Assembly (NCBI RefSeq): GCF_003724155.1
Contig: NZ_RJJQ01000002.1
Location: 248,001 to 312,000 of the forward strand
Source: Flexivirga caeni
GTDB taxonomy: Bacteria > Actinomycetota > Actinomycetes > Actinomycetales > Dermatophilaceae
Reading direction: 5' to 3'
DNA length: 64,000 bases
Shown: positions 49,216 to 57,170 of the stretch, piece by piece
Layout: every line of letters starts with the position of its first letter
Position numbering within the stretch: position 1 is the first letter of the stretch
The notes under the pieces: generated by a model
Told to the model about the DNA's origin: nothing
Database searches by the model: none
The model's input: only the letters and a program-made list of their open reading frames with translations
Program-made: the position numbers and the translations under genes

Positions 49216-49875
49216 ATGTCTGAGGCCGCAGGGGACGGGCTGGGTGACGGCCGGCCCGACCCGGTTGAATGGGCGGCGTCGAACCCCTCAAGCTACGGCG
49301 CATGGGCGCTGTGGCGTGCCGCGGGCATCGCCTCATGGATCGGCTTCCCATGCGCGGCGGTGGGTGCCGCCGCCGTCATTCTTCAGCGCAGTACCGGCGG
49401 ACCTGCTTGGCTCTGGGCGGCGGCCGCGGGGCTGTTCTGCGCGGGCGCCGGGCTCGGTGCCGACGCCCTGATCAACCGGCTGCGCACCACCCTCATCGAC
49501 GGCAATCTGCTCCGGGCAGAACGCGAAGAACCACGCCAGGCCGGCCGGTCGAACACTGCCAGGGTCCGCGCCGGCGAAGACACCGACGAGAGCGGCGAGG
49601 AACCGTACACGTGGGATGTGCTGCTTGATGACCTCGACGAATGCCTGACCGACTTCGACCACGACCTGGCAGATCTGCGGCGAGAACTGGACTGGCCACC
49701 CGGAGACGGCCCCGTCGGGCCGACGTACGGACACGGCGTCGAGGCGCGGAAACTACGCGGTGCTATCGCCCAGTTGCATCGAGATGTCGCGGTATCGCGC
49801 ACCTTCACCCGATCTCCGGGCGCCCCAGCTGATGGCGGCGAGGAAGGAGGCACCACCGGACCACATGACGCGTAA
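49216..49875 (+). CDS. Two-TM membrane protein
   Basis: 219 residues, ATG with AAGGAG upstream. Two hydrophobic helices at about residues 36-58 (GIASWIGFPCAAVGAAAVIL) and 62-84, then an acidic cytoplasmic domain (TWDVLLDDLDECLTDFDHDL) that is likely helical. No family is recognised. It is the first intact gene after the nested element and probably belongs to the same backbone as the split gene. Confidence 0.7.
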   Translation: MSEAAGDGLGDGRPDPVEWAASNPSSYGAWALWRAAGIASWIGFPCAAVGAAAVILQRSTGGPAWLWAAAAGLFCAGAGLGADALINRLRTTLIDGNLLRAEREEPRQAGRSNTARVRAGEDTDESGEEPYTWDVLLDDLDECLTDFDHDLADLRRELDWPPGDGPVGPTYGHGVEARKLRGAIAQLHRDVAVSRTFTRSPGAPADGGEEGGTTGPHDA

Positions 49876-49954
49876 CAACCACCGCAAGAAGAGAAGCCGG
49901 CCGATGCGCTGAAAGCACGGCCGGACCATCGGATCGAGATTGGAGCTCGAAACC

Positions 49955-50641
49955 ATGGCACAGAGCAATGACCTGACCATCGTCGACAAGATCACCGTCT
50001 TGAAACACCTGGTCAACGGCCACGACACCGAGTGGGTGGTGATGGCAACCGCGCTGACGGCCGAGCAGGTCCAGGCGATCGCCGAGACCTACGGCCCGGA
50101 CACCGACAAGATGGGATGGGCGATCGACGAGCTGACCGCAGACCTGGACAGGATCCGGGCCAGTCGTCCGCGGACGAACGGGAAGGCCGCCACGGTACGA
50201 CGGTCCGTGGGCGACCCCCGCCCGGTCAGTCGTGTTGCGCGGCCAGTGAAGACGGCCGCGGACACGCTGATCCACGCTGCTTCGGAGTCGTCGAAAGCTC
50301 GCACCCACAAGCTCGGAGTGAAGATCGCCGGCTTGCTGGGAGATCTTTCCGCCCGGCTTGAGGCCGAGCGACAGGAGGCTGAGGCGCAGGCCGCCGAGGC
50401 GGCCGCCGATGCCGAGCGACAGGAGCGGATCAAGCAGCTTGAGGCGCAGAAGGCGAAGGTCGACAAGGAACTGCGTGCTCTGCGGTGCCGCACCCGCAGC
50501 ACAAAGACGGCGCCGCCGCTGGGTGCCCCCGCGCCTGTCGTCCGAGAGTGGGCCAAAGAGAACAACATCGAGTGCCCGACGCACGGCAAGGTGCCCAACC
50601 GTGTGCGCGACCAGTACGACGCCGCCCACGTTGCGGCGTGA
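49955..50641 (+). CDS. Protein with Lsr2-like C-terminal DNA-binding domain
   Basis: 228 residues from ATG 49955; TTG 49940 is an alternative. The C-terminus (VVREWAKENNIECPTHGKVP, then NRVRDQYDAAH) matches the Lsr2 DNA-binding domain, with the usual RGR-type loop here changed to HGK. The middle is a strongly charged coiled coil (ARLEAERQEAEAQAAEAAAD). Lsr2 proteins silence AT-rich foreign DNA and bridge it. The loop change (no RGR) may alter affinity. It could silence or structure the element itself. A very stable hairpin follows the stop. Confidence 0.82.
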   Translation: MAQSNDLTIVDKITVLKHLVNGHDTEWVVMATALTAEQVQAIAETYGPDTDKMGWAIDELTADLDRIRASRPRTNGKAATVRRSVGDPRPVSRVARPVKTAADTLIHAASESSKARTHKLGVKIAGLLGDLSARLEAERQEAEAQAAEAAADAERQERIKQLEAQKAKVDKELRALRCRTRSTKTAPPLGAPAPVVREWAKENNIECPTHGKVPNRVRDQYDAAHVAA

Positions 50642-50690
50642 CCCAGCCGTGAACTGCAGGAGCGGCGCCGCCGAGTAGTTCGACCAACAT

Positions 50691-50730
50691 CCCCGTGGAG
50701 TGTGCCGGTCAGGCGGCATACTCCACGGGG
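50691..50730 (+). terminator. Very stable hairpin terminator
   Basis: CCCCGTGGAGTGTGCC (50691-50706) pairs with GGCATACTCCACGGGG (50715-50730): 16 base pairs with one G-U and an 8-base loop, followed by GACATTTT. It closes the Lsr2-like transcript 50 bases after its stop. Confidence 0.8.
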
Positions 50731-50751
50731 GACATTTTGGAGGGATCGACG

Positions 50752-51059
50752 ATGGCCACCGAGGACGACATGCGCGGCGACTTCGCGGATGCAGACGTGG
50801 CCGTGTCGCTCAGAACGCCGCACCTGGCCCGGGTCACACACCATCGGAGCGGCGTCGTCGAGTGGGTCGCGGTGCTGCTGCAACGAGTCTCAGTACCCGC
50901 CATCCTGGTCTCAGCGACTTCTGGCACCCGGTACTGATCCGTCGGGCACACCTGCAGCAGATCGCCGACGACATCGAGAACGAACGCTGGGCCACCGCGC
51001 AGCCGGTCCGGCTAGGCGACGCTCACGAGTACCTGGCCAGTCAGGGCATCCGGCACTGA
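50752..51059 (+). pseudogene. Small frameshifted gene
   Basis: ATG 50752 after TTTTGGAGG opens a frame (VAVSLRTPHLARVTHHRSGV, then VEWVAVLLQRV) that stops at 50937. A second frame picks up GLSDFWHPVLIRRAHLQQIA to YLASQGIRH and a stop at 51059. Both parts look coding and have no separate start for the second, so a frameshift near 50880-50920 most likely broke one gene of about 100 codons. Function unknown. Confidence 0.55.
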
Positions 51060-51081
51060 GTCGACAGCTGATCCACCCGAG

Positions 51082-51660
51082 CTACATCGGGTGCGAGGAC
51101 AGCATCGGAGCTATCGGCCGGCTGCGTTCCTGCTGCGTCGGGTGAGTTTTCAGCACCCAACGATTCAGCCACGGCGTCGGCGGGATGCTCGCCGAACTTG
51201 CCGGCGCACCATGCGCGGCCGCGAACTCGTCGGCGGCGCGTTCAAGGGGCAGCACAGCGCACCGACTCAAGGCACCCATCGCGGCCAGCAGCACCACCGG
51301 TACCAGGACGATTGGCCAGGACCAGAGGACCGCGGCCGCCATCACACCGCCCTCGAGCACAAGCGTGACGGCAACCGAGATCACCGTGAGACGCAACCGC
51401 CGGCGCCGCAGACCGGTGGCGTGGCCAAGTACGACATGACCGACCTCGTGGGCGATGTGGAACCGCATTGTCGCGGCATCCTGCAGGACCTGCTCGCCGA
51501 GCGTGAGAATCACACCGTCGTCGCTGACAGCCGCCGAACCACCGTAGCCGGGGATCCACTTGATCCCCTCCAGCCGCAACGAGTACCTCGACAAGAGCTG
51601 GCCAGCCCACTGCGCGGCGGTCTCGTGGGTGAGCGAGGCAACCGGCGGCTCGCGCATCAC
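51082..51660 (-). CDS. M48-like membrane zinc metalloprotease
   Basis: 192 residues. The zinc motif HEVGH is at residues 71-75 (RFHIAHEVGHVVLGH). Two membrane helices follow (about 92-130), then ERAADEFAAAHG with the third ligand Glu and the Asp typical of M48/HtpX proteases. It lacks the N-terminal membrane helices of HtpX and is short, like the M48/M56-type proteases on mobile elements. It starts within the stop of the upstream small gene (ATGA overlap), so the two may work together. Confidence 0.8.
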   Translation of the reverse strand: MMREPPVASLTHETAAQWAGQLLSRYSLRLEGIKWIPGYGGSAAVSDDGVILTLGEQVLQDAATMRFHIAHEVGHVVLGHATGLRRRRLRLTVISVAVTLVLEGGVMAAAVLWSWPIVLVPVVLLAAMGALSRCAVLPLERAADEFAAAHGAPASSASIPPTPWLNRWVLKTHPTQQERSRPIAPMLSSHPM

Positions 51661-51965
51661 TGGCTGCCGCCGCGCAACCGTGCCAGCAGCTCGCCCGGAT
51701 CCCCGGGGAATGCATCACCGATCCGTTGCGGATCGCTCGTGGGCTCCGGCGCCGGGCCGTGCGCGAAGTCGAGCTGGGGATTGAGAAACGCGTTGCGGGC
51801 GTCGACGGCCGCAACGAGGTGCTGGTAGGCGACGTAGTCGCGAGGGTCGCGCAACCAGGCAGTCGCCGCATTGGCGACCGTGCTGTCATGCCACCGCTTG
51901 GTCGCCGGCACCGATGACGGCAGCGACGGATCGAGGGGTTCGGCCTGACTCACCTCACCGAGCAT
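51657..51965 (-). CDS. Small hypothetical partner of the protease
   Basis: 102 residues, overlapping the protease gene by ATGA. The sequence is soluble, with helical segments (STVANAATAWLRDPRDYVAY) and a flexible Pro-rich end (HGPAPEPTSDP). No family is recognised. Coupling suggests a substrate, chaperone or regulator of the protease. Confidence 0.6.
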   Translation of the reverse strand: MLGEVSQAEPLDPSLPSSVPATKRWHDSTVANAATAWLRDPRDYVAYQHLVAAVDARNAFLNPQLDFAHGPAPEPTSDPQRIGDAFPGDPGELLARLRGGSQ

Positions 51966-52018
51966 GCCACGGCCCGTCGATCCGCTACCAGTACACGAGC
52001 ATCGGGCGGCCTCTCGTG

Positions 52019-52297
52019 TCAGCGCAGACCGTAGGTTCTGTTCAGCTGCGCCGGCACTGGCATGAGCTGTTCCTTCGGTACCCAGCGATGCACCACCGCC
52101 GGCTCATCGGCTTCAGGCAGTGCGACCACGTCGACGATGAGCGCCCAGTGGCGGCCGGCCCGCCGAACTGGTGGAGTGCTCAATTCGAACGGTGCGAATT
52201 GCTTGCCCCGGTATCGAAACGGCCGGTATCGCTGAGGGCGTGCGTTGTCGAGCTTCTTCATCGTGAAGGTCGCTTGGGGCCTGCAGGTCGGATTCAC
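52019..52297 (-). CDS. Small hypothetical protein downstream of the stress protein
   Basis: 92 residues, GTG start overlapping the stop of the universal stress protein gene (GTGA). The sequence looks like a small beta-rich fold (FRYRGKQFAPFELSTPP, HWALIVDVVALP, WVPKEQLMPVP). No family is recognised. It is the last gene of the hydrogenase-like operon. Confidence 0.6.
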   Translation of the reverse strand: MNPTCRPQATFTMKKLDNARPQRYRPFRYRGKQFAPFELSTPPVRRAGRHWALIVDVVALPEADEPAVVHRWVPKEQLMPVPAQLNRTYGLR

Positions 52298-52782
52298 GAT
52301 TCTTCTGAGTGCTTGCTGACCTGTGATGGCACAACAAGGATCGGTCTGTTTCCGTGACGGACCAGTTGCTCGGCGACGTTGAGTCCGGCCGGCCCGGCGA
52401 GGAAGTGGCCCAGGGCTGTTGCGAGAGCTCGCGCGTGCAGGTGCTGTCCGACGATGATCAGGCCAGCGTCGAGTTCTTCGGCTCGGTGCAGCAGGACGTG
52501 CCAGGAGTCGCCGTGGTGGACGTGGTAGTCCCAGTCGTCGTGTGATAGCTCGATGAGTGTTTCTGCGTGGTGTTGCAGTGTCTGCAGGTGTTGACGGACT
52601 TCGTCTTCCCAGTCGGCGGTGTCGGGGTCGATGGGGGTGTCTTCCAGATCCACGATGTGTTCGACGTACAGGTGCACCTCGAGTCGGCTGGCGAGGTGGG
52701 CGGCTTGGATGAGCGCGCGGCGGCTGGCGTCGTGGTCGTCGAAGCCGACGATGATGGGTCTGGTGCAGATGTCGATCATCAC
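52294..52782 (-). CDS. Universal stress protein (UspA-like)
   Basis: 162 residues with the UspA fold: PIIVGFDDHDASRRALIQAA at the start, LYVEHIVDL, then DAGLIIVGQHLHARALAT and a final GNRPILVVPS. The ATP-binding G-2x-G-9x-G-S/T motif is degenerate (VGQ, then a loop without GS), so nucleotide binding is uncertain. It follows the hydrogenase-like genes by 25 bases. In mycobacteria, such genes are often co-regulated by DosR under low oxygen; this is context only. Confidence 0.85.
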   Translation of the reverse strand: MMIDICTRPIIVGFDDHDASRRALIQAAHLASRLEVHLYVEHIVDLEDTPIDPDTADWEDEVRQHLQTLQHHAETLIELSHDDWDYHVHHGDSWHVLLHRAEELDAGLIIVGQHLHARALATALGHFLAGPAGLNVAEQLVRHGNRPILVVPSQVSKHSEES

Positions 52783-52807
52783 GTTCCCTCGGTGTCCTCG
52801 GTGTGTG

Positions 52808-54814
52808 TCAGTACCAGAAGGTCACGACGCTGATCGCGGCGATGACGGTGAGCAGCATGTAGGCCAGGTAGGCGTCCAGCCGGCCGGATTGCAGGCGTTG
52901 GGCGAGGTGGACGGCGCGGATGAGTTGCCGCCAGATCGGTGCGTAGCCGTAGCGTTCGACGATTTCCACGACGGTCACGTGCCGGTGCAGGGGGCGCACC
53001 ATGCCTTCGGTGACCGAGTCGGCCCGCCCCGGGTCTTCGACAGGTGCCGTGTGGTCGCCGCTGAGGAGCATGGTGGCCAGCACCCGCCGCATCGGGTTGG
53101 CGAAGGAGAAGGAGGTGTACCCGCCTTGGCGTTCGACCCCGGGGGACCCTGAACTCCACACGGGGGTCGTGCGCACTTGCCACAGGTCTCGCCCGGAGAG
53201 CGCGGCGGCGATGGCCAGCACGGCCAGACACATCAGCGGCAGTTCGATCCACAGTTTGCCGGGGGAGAGCGCGGAGAACCCGGAGTAGACCGGTTGCACC
53301 ACCCATCCGGGTGCGTTGGCGGCGCGTGCGTTGTCGCCGACGAGCTGGCTGAGTCCGCGGGCGATGACCGCGAATTCCCAGTGCGCGGCCGCGGAGACCG
53401 CCAGGCACAGGAAGCACAGCACGCCGATCGCGGTCCGATAGATGCTCGAGGTGTCGGTGTGCGGTGTGGTGTGGGTGCGGCTGGCGTCGCCGTACGCGGT
53501 GAGCCCGACGACGCGCACGAAGGTCAGGCCGGCGACGCCGATGGTGAGTGCGACCAGGGATCCGGCGAACGCCGCACCGAGCTGAAACGCCAGTGACCCG
53601 GTGCGGAATTGCTGCATCAGCGCCTGCAGAGTGAGCCATTCGGACGCGAAGCCTGCGGTCAGTGGCATGCCGGCGAGGGTGAGTGCGCCGATGGTCACCC
53701 CGAGGCCGGCGGCGGGGAGTTTGCGTCCGACGCCGCGCAGTTGGTCCAGGTCGAGGGTGCCGGCGTCGTCGTCGATGGCCATCGTCGCGCAGTACAGCAG
53801 GGATTTGCCCAGGGAGTGGGCGACGATCTGTGCGGTCGCGGCGACCAGGCCGGCGGCTGTCAGCCGTGGTTGGCCGGTGTGGGCGCCGACCAGGCCCATG
53901 CCGAATCCGGTGGCGATGACTCCGGCGTTTTCGATGCTCGACCAGGCGATCAGGCGGGCCAGGTTGTCGGCGACGGCGGCCTGCGCGATGCCGAGGATGG
54001 CGGTGAGCCCACCGACCAGGAGCACGGCCGTGGCCAGCCACGCCGGTGGCGAGCCGAGGGTCTGCAGGGTGCGTAACCAGCCGTAGAAGCCGGCGTTGAC
54101 GGCGACACCGGCCAGCAGTGCCCGGGCCGGTGCGGGGGCCGCGGTGTAGGTGGCCGGTAGCCAGATCTGCAGCGGGACCAGCCCGACTTTGGCGCCGAAG
54201 CCGGCCAGCAGCAGCAGGTAGGCGATGTCGCGGGAGGCGCCCGGTCCGGCGGTGGACCAGCTGGCCAGGTCCAGGGAGCCGGAGCTGGTGGACAGCAGGA
54301 GTCCGCCAACCAGGAGTGCGGACCCGCTGATTTTCCCGAAGGCCGCGGCGCGTGTCGCCGCGGGCCCTCTGCCGGGCAGGTGTCGTTCCAGGTCGGTGAG
54401 CAGGTAGAAGGTGACGGTGAGCCCTTCCCATCCCATCAGCAGCGTGAAGAGGTTGGTGGCGGTCAGGACCAGCAGGAGCGCGGTCAGCAGCGCGGCGACC
54501 AGCGCGGGCAGGGACTGGCGCCCGGGCCGGCGGGATGCGCCTGCGGCCAGGCACAGTGGTGCGGCGATGCCGAAGCAGATGAGCAGCATCATCCCGGACA
54601 GGTGGTCGGCGCCCAGAGCGATCGGGGCGGGTGCGCCCCAGGGCAGCCGAAGGGAGTGGTCGCGCCCGGACAGGGCCAGGCACCCGGTGATGGCCGCGAC
54701 CACGCTGGCCGCGGCCAGCAGTACCCAGCCGAGCCACTGGACGCGGTGATCGTCGCGGCGCCGGGCGCAGATCAGTGCGGCCAGCGCGAACCCGATCAGG
54801 GTGGTTTCGATCAT
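52808..54814 (-). CDS. HyfB/NuoL-like antiporter subunit
   Basis: 668 residues, about 14 transmembrane helices. NuoL/M/N-type features: LLMGWEGLTVTFYLLTDL with the TM5 Glu, and LAGFGAKVGLVPLQIWLPAT with the TM7 Lys. A C-terminal part of about 150 residues has extra helices. In Hyf/Hyc and related complexes these subunits pump protons or sodium. It overlaps the ferredoxin/NuoB-like gene by 4 bases. Confidence 0.9.
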   Translation of the reverse strand: MIETTLIGFALAALICARRRDDHRVQWLGWVLLAAASVVAAITGCLALSGRDHSLRLPWGAPAPIALGADHLSGMMLLICFGIAAPLCLAAGASRRPGRQSLPALVAALLTALLLVLTATNLFTLLMGWEGLTVTFYLLTDLERHLPGRGPAATRAAAFGKISGSALLVGGLLLSTSSGSLDLASWSTAGPGASRDIAYLLLLAGFGAKVGLVPLQIWLPATYTAAPAPARALLAGVAVNAGFYGWLRTLQTLGSPPAWLATAVLLVGGLTAILGIAQAAVADNLARLIAWSSIENAGVIATGFGMGLVGAHTGQPRLTAAGLVAATAQIVAHSLGKSLLYCATMAIDDDAGTLDLDQLRGVGRKLPAAGLGVTIGALTLAGMPLTAGFASEWLTLQALMQQFRTGSLAFQLGAAFAGSLVALTIGVAGLTFVRVVGLTAYGDASRTHTTPHTDTSSIYRTAIGVLCFLCLAVSAAAHWEFAVIARGLSQLVGDNARAANAPGWVVQPVYSGFSALSPGKLWIELPLMCLAVLAIAAALSGRDLWQVRTTPVWSSGSPGVERQGGYTSFSFANPMRRVLATMLLSGDHTAPVEDPGRADSVTEGMVRPLHRHVTVVEIVERYGYAPIWRQLIRAVHLAQRLQSGRLDAYLAYMLLTVIAAISVVTFWY

Positions 54815-55590
54815 GAGTCACCCCGTGGCAGGCGCCCGAGCGCGAGCAGGATGCCGTGCAGCAGCGCGAACGGTGGCGCGGGTGCGCCCGGGACGAACAC
54901 GTCGACCGGCAGCAGGCGCGCCACGCCCATTCCGGGGCCGACCAGGCCGCCGCTGACGGCGTCGGTGCCGGTGGCGATCACCACCACGGGGTCGGGCATC
55001 GCGGCCCGGGTGCGGGCCAGCGGCAGGATCATGCCCGGGGATCCGATGCCGGTGATCAGCAGGATGTCGGCGTGCCGGGGGCTGGCGGTGAAGAAGATGC
55101 CCAGGCGGTGCACGTCGTAGACCGGGTTGAGCAGGGCCCGCACCTCCCATTCGTCGCTGCCGTCCGAGCCGGCGTCGACGTGTCGGATGTGCACCGAGCG
55201 CCGCAGCATGGTGGTCCGTTCGGCGATGTCGGCACGCAGTCGCGGCAGCGGCGCAGCCGGTGCGGCGTCGGCGATCAGCATGTCGCGTTCGGCGCGGGCA
55301 ACATCGCTGCCGGGCCGCCAGGCGAACAAGTCGGGTCGCTGGGTCACGCACCGGCCGCAGGCGATGCACCGGCCGCGGTCGAGGGTGATGGTGTCGGCCG
55401 CGACGTTGATCGCGCCGGTCGGGCACAGCGCTTCGAGCTCAGCGGCGTCCATGCCAGCCGTATCCGTGATGGGCTGGCCGGTCGGTACCGGGGTGACCGG
55501 GAACTGGTCGAAGTAGTCGTCGGGGCGGGCGGGCCAGCCGGTGGTGACCACGCCGTCACGCAGGCCTCGCAGCAACCAGGGCAGTCTCAC
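54811..55590 (-). CDS. Ferredoxin-NuoB-like fusion subunit lacking proximal-cluster cysteines
   Basis: 259 residues from GTG 55590, which overlaps the upstream stop. Residues about 50-95 hold one [4Fe-4S] ferredoxin motif (C56-P, then C75, C78, C81 in CIACGRC). Residues 130-255 follow the HycG/NuoB fold (VYDVHRLGIFFTASPRHADI, PVDVFVPGAPAPP). The four Cys that bind the proximal cluster are replaced: GSCNxCE becomes GSDGSDE (D143, D146), YGAC becomes TGTD (D210) and PGCP becomes PGAP (A236). It thus keeps the fold but cannot bind that cluster. Compare the large subunit next to it. Confidence 0.85.
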   Translation of the reverse strand: MRLPWLLRGLRDGVVTTGWPARPDDYFDQFPVTPVPTGQPITDTAGMDAAELEALCPTGAINVAADTITLDRGRCIACGRCVTQRPDLFAWRPGSDVARAERDMLIADAAPAAPLPRLRADIAERTTMLRRSVHIRHVDAGSDGSDEWEVRALLNPVYDVHRLGIFFTASPRHADILLITGIGSPGMILPLARTRAAMPDPVVVIATGTDAVSGGLVGPGMGVARLLPVDVFVPGAPAPPFALLHGILLALGRLPRGDS

Positions 55591-57170
55591 ATCGCCACCC
55601 CCGCGTAGCACAGGCCGAAGCTGGCTTCGATGAAGCCGAGGTCGGTGAACACGTCCCCGTGGAAGACGTTGTGCATCAACACCAGGTTGTGGAACGAGGC
55701 GCTGCGGGCGAAGCACCGCACCACCCGCGCGCCCTGCAGGCTGAGGCTGTAGAGCACCTCACCGGCCGCCGATTCGGCGACGCCGAGGTACCTTCCGTCG
55801 GCCGGCGGCACCGGAGTTCGCAGGGTGGGTTCGACCTGTGTCAGCTGGTCGGCGGCTTCGGAGATGAGGTCGCTGGAGTGCGCCAGTTCCGTTTCCCGGA
55901 CACGTAACCGCCCGAGGGCATCGGTCAACGTGCTGGTCGCCGGCACGAACGGCGTCAGGTCTCGGTAACCGTCATAGGGTCGCCAAACCCGGGTATCGGC
56001 TTCTACGGCGCTGCCTCTTCCGACCGGGCCGAGTGCGCCGTGCCGGCGGGCGAGGTCGGTGGCCAGGCGGCCGGTGGTGCGCAGTCGGTCCAGGAATGAC
56101 GCCGAACTGTTCAGCGCGCCCAGGTCGTCGGCGATCCGGGCTTGCAGCGCCCGAACGCGGCGACCGATCAGTGCCGGGTCCACCCGCAGCGCCGCCCGCA
56201 CCCCGCCGGCAACGACCTGGCCGCGGCCGAACCGGCTGCCGGTCGCGTCCGACATCAGCCGCATGACTTCTTCCTTGTGCAGGCCGAACCGTGCTGTGCC
56301 GACGGCCAGTCCGGCGCAGTCGCACAACTGTGTGACCACGTCCAGGTGGTTGGCGATGCGTTCCAACTCGGCCACCACCACCCGTTGCAACCGAGCAGCG
56401 GCCGGCACCTGGACCCCAGTGCCGGTCTCCACGGCGTGCACGAACGCCAGCGCGTGGGCGACCGAGTGCACGCCTTCGACCCGCTCGGCGACCAGCACCG
56501 CGTCCTCGATGGTGCGCTGCTCGAACCGTTTGGCGATCTGCCGGTGCTTGTAATGCGGGCGCAGGTTGATCCGCAGGATGTCTTCGCCGCCGGTTTCCAG
56601 CAGCAACTCCAACGACTCCAGCACCCCGGAGCGGACCGGCCCGAACGGCAACGTGAACACCCCGCGACCGGTGACATCCACCGGGCCTACGTGCTCCACG
56701 CCCAGGCGGGCATCGTGGCCCCTGGCCGGCAGATCACTGCCCGGCCGCACCGGACCGAGGTCGTCCAGGTGCGGCAGCAGCAGCGGTTCCAGCCGCGGAT
56801 GACCGGCCGGCTCCAAACCCGACAGGTCATGCAGGGCACGCTCGTACCAGAACGCCGCCGGCACCTGCGGGGTCAGCGCGTCGTAACACAGGTCGTGCCC
56901 GACCGGCGCACGCAGCACGAGGAAGCCCTGGTCTCGGCCGACGATCGCGACCAGTTCCGGGGTGCCGCCTTCCTCGGTGGCATACAGCCCGGCGAGGCGA
57001 CCCGGTGGCGCGCACGCGGCCGTCACCCGGCGGTGCCACTCCGCGAGGGTGGCGCACCACACTGTGTCGTCCCTCCCGGCCTGCCCCTTGCCGGTCTGCT
57101 GGTTTTCGGCCCGCTCGTTCTGGGCCGGTTCATGCTCAACCTGCTCATTTTCAACCTGGCCCATGGCCAC
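55587..57170 (-). CDS. HycE/NuoCD-like large subunit lacking Ni-Fe ligands
   Basis: 527 residues. An N-terminal NuoC-like domain (about 36-150) is followed by the NuoD/hydrogenase-large-subunit fold from about 170 (GVFTLPFGPVRSGVLE, LRPHYKHRQIAKRFE). The first Ni motif RVCGxC becomes RVEGVH (E232, H235). The C-terminal motif DPCxxC becomes GLCYAG, keeping only C521. A Ni-Fe site is therefore not possible, so it is not a hydrogenase. It overlaps the neighbouring HyfF-like gene by 20 bases. Confidence 0.88.
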   Translation of the reverse strand: MAMGQVENEQVEHEPAQNERAENQQTGKGQAGRDDTVWCATLAEWHRRVTAACAPPGRLAGLYATEEGGTPELVAIVGRDQGFLVLRAPVGHDLCYDALTPQVPAAFWYERALHDLSGLEPAGHPRLEPLLLPHLDDLGPVRPGSDLPARGHDARLGVEHVGPVDVTGRGVFTLPFGPVRSGVLESLELLLETGGEDILRINLRPHYKHRQIAKRFEQRTIEDAVLVAERVEGVHSVAHALAFVHAVETGTGVQVPAAARLQRVVVAELERIANHLDVVTQLCDCAGLAVGTARFGLHKEEVMRLMSDATGSRFGRGQVVAGGVRAALRVDPALIGRRVRALQARIADDLGALNSSASFLDRLRTTGRLATDLARRHGALGPVGRGSAVEADTRVWRPYDGYRDLTPFVPATSTLTDALGRLRVRETELAHSSDLISEAADQLTQVEPTLRTPVPPADGRYLGVAESAAGEVLYSLSLQGARVVRCFARSASFHNLVLMHNVFHGDVFTDLGFIEASFGLCYAGVAM

